Source: JBBQLG01 sp964251665
GTDB taxonomy: Bacteria; Bacteroidota; Bacteroidia; Cytophagales; Spirosomataceae
DNA: 64,000 nucleotides
Direction: 5' to 3'
Assembly: GCA_964251665.1 (NCBI GenBank)
Contig: CAXUKO010000019.1
Location: forward strand, 1 to 64,000
Part shown: positions 59,713 through 64,000 of the stretch, piece after piece
Layout of the letters: each line of letters opens with the position of its first letter
Numbering within the stretch: position 1 is the first letter of the stretch
Translations under genes and position numbers: made by a program
Notes under the pieces: generated by a model
Databases searched by the model: none
Told to the model about the DNA's origin: nothing
What the model saw: only the letters and a program-made list of their open reading frames with translations

Positions 59713-62091
59713 TTACTCGGATCGCAGGCTTTTGACCGGGTTCATCCGGGCGGCTTTGATACTCTGGTAACTCACCGTCAGCAGCGTGATCAGCAGGGCA
59801 CCGCCGCCGGATAGGGCAAAAACCCACCACGACAGCTCTGTACGGTACGCGTATTGCCGGAGCCAGTTGTCGAGAAAATACCAGGTTAGGGGCGCAGCGA
59901 TCAGAAAGGCAATCACAACCAGCATCACGAAATCTTTTGAGAGCAGGCCCCACAAGTTCAGTACCGATGCCCCCAGCACTTTCCGCACGCCAATTTCTTT
60001 CGTCCGCTGCTCGGCCACAAACGATGCCAACCCGAATAAGCCCAGGCAGGAAATAAAGATGGCCAATACGGCAAAGACAGTCGACAGCTTTTCAATTCGT
60101 TCTTCGTCGGAAAACTTACGGGCGTATTCGGCATCGACGAATTTATAGGTGAAGGGGCTGCCCGGATTATACGTTTTAAACACCGATTCAAGTTTAGCCA
60201 GTGCCTCGTGCATGGGCAGGTCCGGCTTTATACGAATCGTGATGAAGTTATCCCATCCATAGTCCAACAGGAAAAGGCAGGGCTGAACCGGCTTGTAGGG
60301 TGACTCCATGACTAAATCTTTGGCGACACCCACGATACGATGCGGCTTGCCATCCCACCGGATAATTTCGCCCACTGCCGAATGGTTAAAGCCCATGAGT
60401 TTCGCGGCTGTTTCGTTGAGGATAAACGAGCCGGAATCCGTTGGAAACTGTCTCGAAAAATCCCGGCCTGCTGTGATTTTCCACCCTATGGTTTTACCGT
60501 AGTCATGCGTTACCCCCACCGTTTGCAGCAAAATCGAGGCATTCGGGTCTTTTCCTTTCCAGTCAATGTTGGTGTTGCCAGCCGGCGTATCGGTAGACTG
60601 GGCGGACGAACAGGCCATATCTGCGACCACACCGGTTTGTAAAAGATCATTTCGGATAGCCGCGTAAGGGGTATTATAAAGCTCGGGGGTATTCTTCTGC
60701 ACCGTAATCAGGCCATCCCGCGTGTACCCTACCGGACGGCTTTTAGCGTATTGCAGCTGTCGAAAAACGATTACGGTGCCGATAATCAGCGTGATCGACA
60801 CCGTGAACTGGAGAACGACCAACACCTGCCGGGGCAGCGACGCCAGCCGACCGGCTCTGACATTTCCCTTCAGGACCTTTACGGCGGGGAACCGCGATAA
60901 ATAGAAAGCCGGATAACTACCCGCGATAAGGCCCGTGAAGCCGGTAAATGCCAGGATAGACAGCCAGATTACCGGGTTCGACCAAGCAATCGAGATGGTT
61001 TTGTCGGCCAGCTCGTTGAAGAATGGAAGCGTTAGCTGCACTATGCCAATGGAGAGGATGAACGCCAGCGCGGCTACCAGCAGTGACTCGCTCAGAAACT
61101 GGGCAATGAGCTGCCCCCGCACCGACCCGACGGCCTTACGAATACCCACTTCTTTCGCGCGTTTCTCGCTCCGGGCGGTGCTCAGGTTCATGAAATTGAT
61201 ACAGGCCAGCAGCAGCACAAACGCCCCAATGCTACCGAACAGCCACACGAGCCGGATGCGGCCACCTACGGCTGTCCCATTCTCAAACTCACTGTACAAA
61301 TGCCATTTGGCCATGGGGTGAACCTGTACTTCGGCCTGATCGGCGGACTTGTATCGCTTCAGGATGTCCTTAATACCAACGTTTACTTTAGCGAGGTCAA
61401 CCCGGTCGTTTAATTCGACAAACAGCCGCCAGTGCTGCGTGTCCCATTGCGTCTGCGCTTCCTTCACCCAGGCCAAATCATTGACTACTTTAGCCCAGGG
61501 CAAAAAAAGTTTGGTGTCATAGAAGGTGGTGTTGCGGGGCAGATCGGCGAAAACACCCGCTACGGTCAGGTACGCTCGGTTATCTAATTTTATGGTTTTG
61601 CCCAGTGGATCGGCCTTCCCAAACAGGGCTTCGGCCAGCGATTGGGCGAGTAAGGCCGAAGACGGGTCGTTCAGCGCGTCCCGGCGTCCCTGTCGCATCG
61701 TCAATGTCAGTATCTCAGGTAAGTCGGGTTGCGCCCAAACTCCCGGCTGGGCAATTTTTTTATCACCTATAGCCAGGATATGCGGGAAGTTCGGAAACAC
61801 CAAAGCCATCCGTTTGAATACGTTGCCGTATCGACTTCGCAGTTCGCTGGCCAGCGGAATGGCAACGGCCTCACTGGTAGCCCTTTCACCCGAAAAAGTC
61901 TGCGTCTCCATTATCTGGCCAACCCGGTGGTAGCGCTGATGGTAGGTGTCAAACGTAAGTTCGTCGTACACCCAGAGGCCAATCAGCGTTGCCACCGCCA
62001 TACCCATCGCCAGGCCAACAATATTGATAACCGAATACACCTTATTGCGAACGAGGTTTCGGAAGGCGATTTTAAGGTAGTTTTGGAACAT
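59713..62091 (-). CDS. MacB/FtsX-like ABC permease j
   Basis: A 792-residue paralogue starting MFQNYLKIAFRNL. Segment 1 is near 21-40 (NIVGLAMGMAVATLIGLWVY). Coupling stretches are KEVGIRKAVGSVRGQL and KEIGVRKVLGASVLNL; the tail is ARMNPVKSLRSE. NLSTARSEKRA relates it to permeases e and f. It lies 12 bases after permease k, so k and j form one unit whose promoter is outside the window. The activator sites at 59657-59694 lie just beyond its 3' end and face the next unit. Confidence 0.92.
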   Translation of the reverse strand: MFQNYLKIAFRNLVRNKVYSVINIVGLAMGMAVATLIGLWVYDELTFDTYHQRYHRVGQIMETQTFSGERATSEAVAIPLASELRSRYGNVFKRMALVFPNFPHILAIGDKKIAQPGVWAQPDLPEILTLTMRQGRRDALNDPSSALLAQSLAEALFGKADPLGKTIKLDNRAYLTVAGVFADLPRNTTFYDTKLFLPWAKVVNDLAWVKEAQTQWDTQHWRLFVELNDRVDLAKVNVGIKDILKRYKSADQAEVQVHPMAKWHLYSEFENGTAVGGRIRLVWLFGSIGAFVLLLACINFMNLSTARSEKRAKEVGIRKAVGSVRGQLIAQFLSESLLVAALAFILSIGIVQLTLPFFNELADKTISIAWSNPVIWLSILAFTGFTGLIAGSYPAFYLSRFPAVKVLKGNVRAGRLASLPRQVLVVLQFTVSITLIIGTVIVFRQLQYAKSRPVGYTRDGLITVQKNTPELYNTPYAAIRNDLLQTGVVADMACSSAQSTDTPAGNTNIDWKGKDPNASILLQTVGVTHDYGKTIGWKITAGRDFSRQFPTDSGSFILNETAAKLMGFNHSAVGEIIRWDGKPHRIVGVAKDLVMESPYKPVQPCLFLLDYGWDNFITIRIKPDLPMHEALAKLESVFKTYNPGSPFTYKFVDAEYARKFSDEERIEKLSTVFAVLAIFISCLGLFGLASFVAEQRTKEIGVRKVLGASVLNLWGLLSKDFVMLVVIAFLIAAPLTWYFLDNWLRQYAYRTELSWWVFALSGGGALLITLLTVSYQSIKAARMNPVKSLRSE

Positions 62092-62103
62092 GCTTATGGA
62101 TAT

Positions 62104-63999
62104 TTATTCGCTTCTCAATGAGTTCACCGGGTTCATCAGGGCGGCTTTGATACTCTGGAAACTCACCGTTACCAACGCAATACCCAGCGCCAACAGACCA
62201 GCCCCGGCAAAGACCCACCACTCGATGGCGACATGATAAGCGAAGTTTTGCAGCCACTGCCCGGTGAGGTACCAGGCCAGCGGAAGTGCCATTCCAATAG
62301 CCACGAATACCAGCTTAACGAAGTCTTTGGCGAGCAGAGCCGCGATGTTACCAACCGAAGCGCCCAGCACTTTGCGGACGCCGATTTCTTTAATACGGGC
62401 TTCGGCGGCAAAAGCAGCCAGCCCGAACAGGCCCAGACAGGCAATCAGCACGGCCAGAATCGTGACTGAGAGCATAACCTGCCCCTGCTTTTGTTCGGCT
62501 TTGTACTGCTGCGAGAAATTCTCATCCAGAAAATGAACGGACAGTTCGCCGGCCGGGTCGAATTTATGGTACACCTGCGTGATGTAGGCCAGAGCCTCCT
62601 TCGTTTTCCGGGGACGAATGCGGACGTACAGATTGTCCTTGTCAGCGGGAGCGGGCATCTGCAGCACCAGCGGCTCAATTTTATGCTGGAGCGAATAGGT
62701 ATGAAAATCCCCGACAACACCAACAACCCGCGCTTCGGCCGTTTGATCTTTACCAACAAAGTACTTCACCCGCTTGCCGATGGGCACCTGCCAGCCCATC
62801 TTTTTAACCAGGGCTTCGTTGACCAGCACCGCGCTGAGGGCATCACTGGGAAACGACTCGGAAAAATTGCGCCCCTTAATGAGCTTCAGTCCCAGCGTAG
62901 TCAGATAGTCCGAATCGACCGAGAATTTCTGAACAACCTGCGTGGTCGTTGGCATAAGGCCGTTCTGCTCAAAAAACAGCCCGTTCGTGCCGATGTTGTT
63001 GTTACCAATGGGGTTGGATGCGGCCGCTACCTGCTCGATGAACGGGCTTTTGCGAAGCTCTTCTTTCAGGGCCTGCACCTGTTGCCGCGATTCGTCATTG
63101 TTCAGGTGAAACGTCACTACCTGATCTTTGTTGAAGCCAAGGTCTTTGGTCAGCACATAATTCATCTGCCGGTAGATCATCGCCGAGCAGGCAATCAGCG
63201 CCACGGCGGCTACAAACTGAAACACCACCAGCGACTGTCGGAACTGAATCTTGCCGAACTGGTTGCCAATCTGTCCCCGCAACGCCGTAACCGGGCGGAA
63301 ACCCGACAGAATCAGGGCGGGATACAGCCCGCTGCCCGCGCCCAGCCCAACAACGAACAACGTAATTACGACCCCGGTAGCCAGCGAGCCGTACTGCGTG
63401 ATGGAAAGCGACCGGTCGGCCAGTTTGTTGAACCACGGTAGCAGGCCGTTCGCCAGTATCAGCCCTACCAGACCGGCCAGAACGGCCATCAGCAGCGACT
63501 CGGTCATGAACTGACCGATAAGCTGACCGCGCCGGGAGCCGATGGCTTTCCGAACACCGACCTCACGGGTGCGGGTAATAGACCGGGCGGTGTACAGATT
63601 TACGTAATTGATACCCGCGATAAACAGCACCAGACCAGCTATAATGGCAAAAATAGCAACCGTAGTGGCGTTTCCGTTCGCACTGATTTCGTAGTCCAGA
63701 TGAGAATGCAGGTGAATCGACGTCAGCGGCTGGAGTTCCATCCGGTAGTTCAGCTCGCCCATCTCTCTGCGGAGGTATTTGGCATAAAAACCGGGCAGTC
63801 TGGCTTCCAGCGTTTTATAATCGCTTGCCTTTGTCAGTAACAGGTACGTGTAGAGGTTAAAGTTTTGCCAGCCATCGGTAAACGTAGCGGGCAGCGAACG
63901 CAGCGCACTGAACTGTAAGTGCGACGTGCCCGGCACATCGGCAATAACACCGGTTACCGTGTTCACGAAGTGATTACTGAATTCGACCGGCTGCCCCAC
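62104..63999 (-). CDS. MacB/FtsX-like ABC permease k (5' end beyond the window)
   Basis: The visible 631 residues are the C-terminal four fifths of another permease of the same family: part of the first periplasmic domain, coupling stretch REVGVRKAIGSRRGQL, the second periplasmic domain, then KEIGVRKVLGASVGNI and the tail ALMNPVNSLRSE, with Asn for the usual Lys. The start codon and segment 1 lie to the right of the window. It is followed by permease j after 12 bases. Confidence 0.9.
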   Translation of the reverse strand: MGQPVEFSNHFVNTVTGVIADVPGTSHLQFSALRSLPATFTDGWQNFNLYTYLLLTKASDYKTLEARLPGFYAKYLRREMGELNYRMELQPLTSIHLHSHLDYEISANGNATTVAIFAIIAGLVLFIAGINYVNLYTARSITRTREVGVRKAIGSRRGQLIGQFMTESLLMAVLAGLVGLILANGLLPWFNKLADRSLSITQYGSLATGVVITLFVVGLGAGSGLYPALILSGFRPVTALRGQIGNQFGKIQFRQSLVVFQFVAAVALIACSAMIYRQMNYVLTKDLGFNKDQVVTFHLNNDESRQQVQALKEELRKSPFIEQVAAASNPIGNNNIGTNGLFFEQNGLMPTTTQVVQKFSVDSDYLTTLGLKLIKGRNFSESFPSDALSAVLVNEALVKKMGWQVPIGKRVKYFVGKDQTAEARVVGVVGDFHTYSLQHKIEPLVLQMPAPADKDNLYVRIRPRKTKEALAYITQVYHKFDPAGELSVHFLDENFSQQYKAEQKQGQVMLSVTILAVLIACLGLFGLAAFAAEARIKEIGVRKVLGASVGNIAALLAKDFVKLVFVAIGMALPLAWYLTGQWLQNFAYHVAIEWWVFAGAGLLALGIALVTVSFQSIKAALMNPVNSLRSE

Positions 64000-64000
64000 A

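Overview
The window looks like chromosomal DNA from a Bacteroidota bacterium, most likely a Cytophagales of the Spirosoma type. The reasons are the moderately high GC, genes that lack Shine-Dalgarno sites but often have a TAnnTTTG -7 promoter element upstream, convergent genes separated by long hairpins, and a large family of about 800-residue FtsX/MacB-type permeases ending in NPVKSLRSE. The genus is an inference. I see no rRNA, complete tRNA, CRISPR array, phage or transposase, and no gene-free stretch longer than 300 bases.

Left part (1-27.9 kb), mixed housekeeping and accessory genes: yebC and lysA; a PhoD-like phosphatase; an ECF sigma factor overlapping its membrane anti-sigma factor, flanked on both sides by secreted fasciclin-domain genes; msrB; a class A penicillin-binding protein; a renalase-like flavoprotein; a membrane-anchored gluzincin; YceI; a soluble multi-PAS histidine kinase; a class I flavin disulfide reductase; a DUF1080 protein next to a GH125 mannosidase; an SPFH lipoprotein; a saccharopine-dehydrogenase-like protein; two small hypotheticals; a trehalose synthase-maltokinase fusion; and a secreted TIM-barrel isomerase-like protein.

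Right part (27.9-64 kb), an export locus: tolC overlaps a LolD/MacB-type ATPase gene, followed on the same strand by eleven MacB-like permease genes, the last cut by the window edge. These form several transcription units (b-a, e-d-c, f, g, hypothetical-i-h, k-j in direction of transcription). Interspersed are an OmpA/PA14 protein, a Gly/Tyr-rich secreted protein, an S41 peptidase and a small secreted hypothetical. Four small nuclease-fold (Uma2-like) genes of two types point the opposite way, each squeezed between the end of one permease and the start of the next same-strand gene; one of the four is a one-codon nonsense pseudogene.

The most notable observation is regulatory. Two of the permease units (starting at 35614 and at 59527, minus strand) carry what looks like a complete sigma-54 arrangement: a -24/-12 element with exact spacing and, about 75 bases further upstream, two tandem copies of a 16-bp palindrome close to TGTCCGCTATCGGACA, set two helical turns apart. 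This predicts that an NtrC-type activator, not seen in the window, switches on part of the permease array. No HlyD/MacA-type adaptor is present here, so how eleven permeases share one ATPase and one TolC is open.
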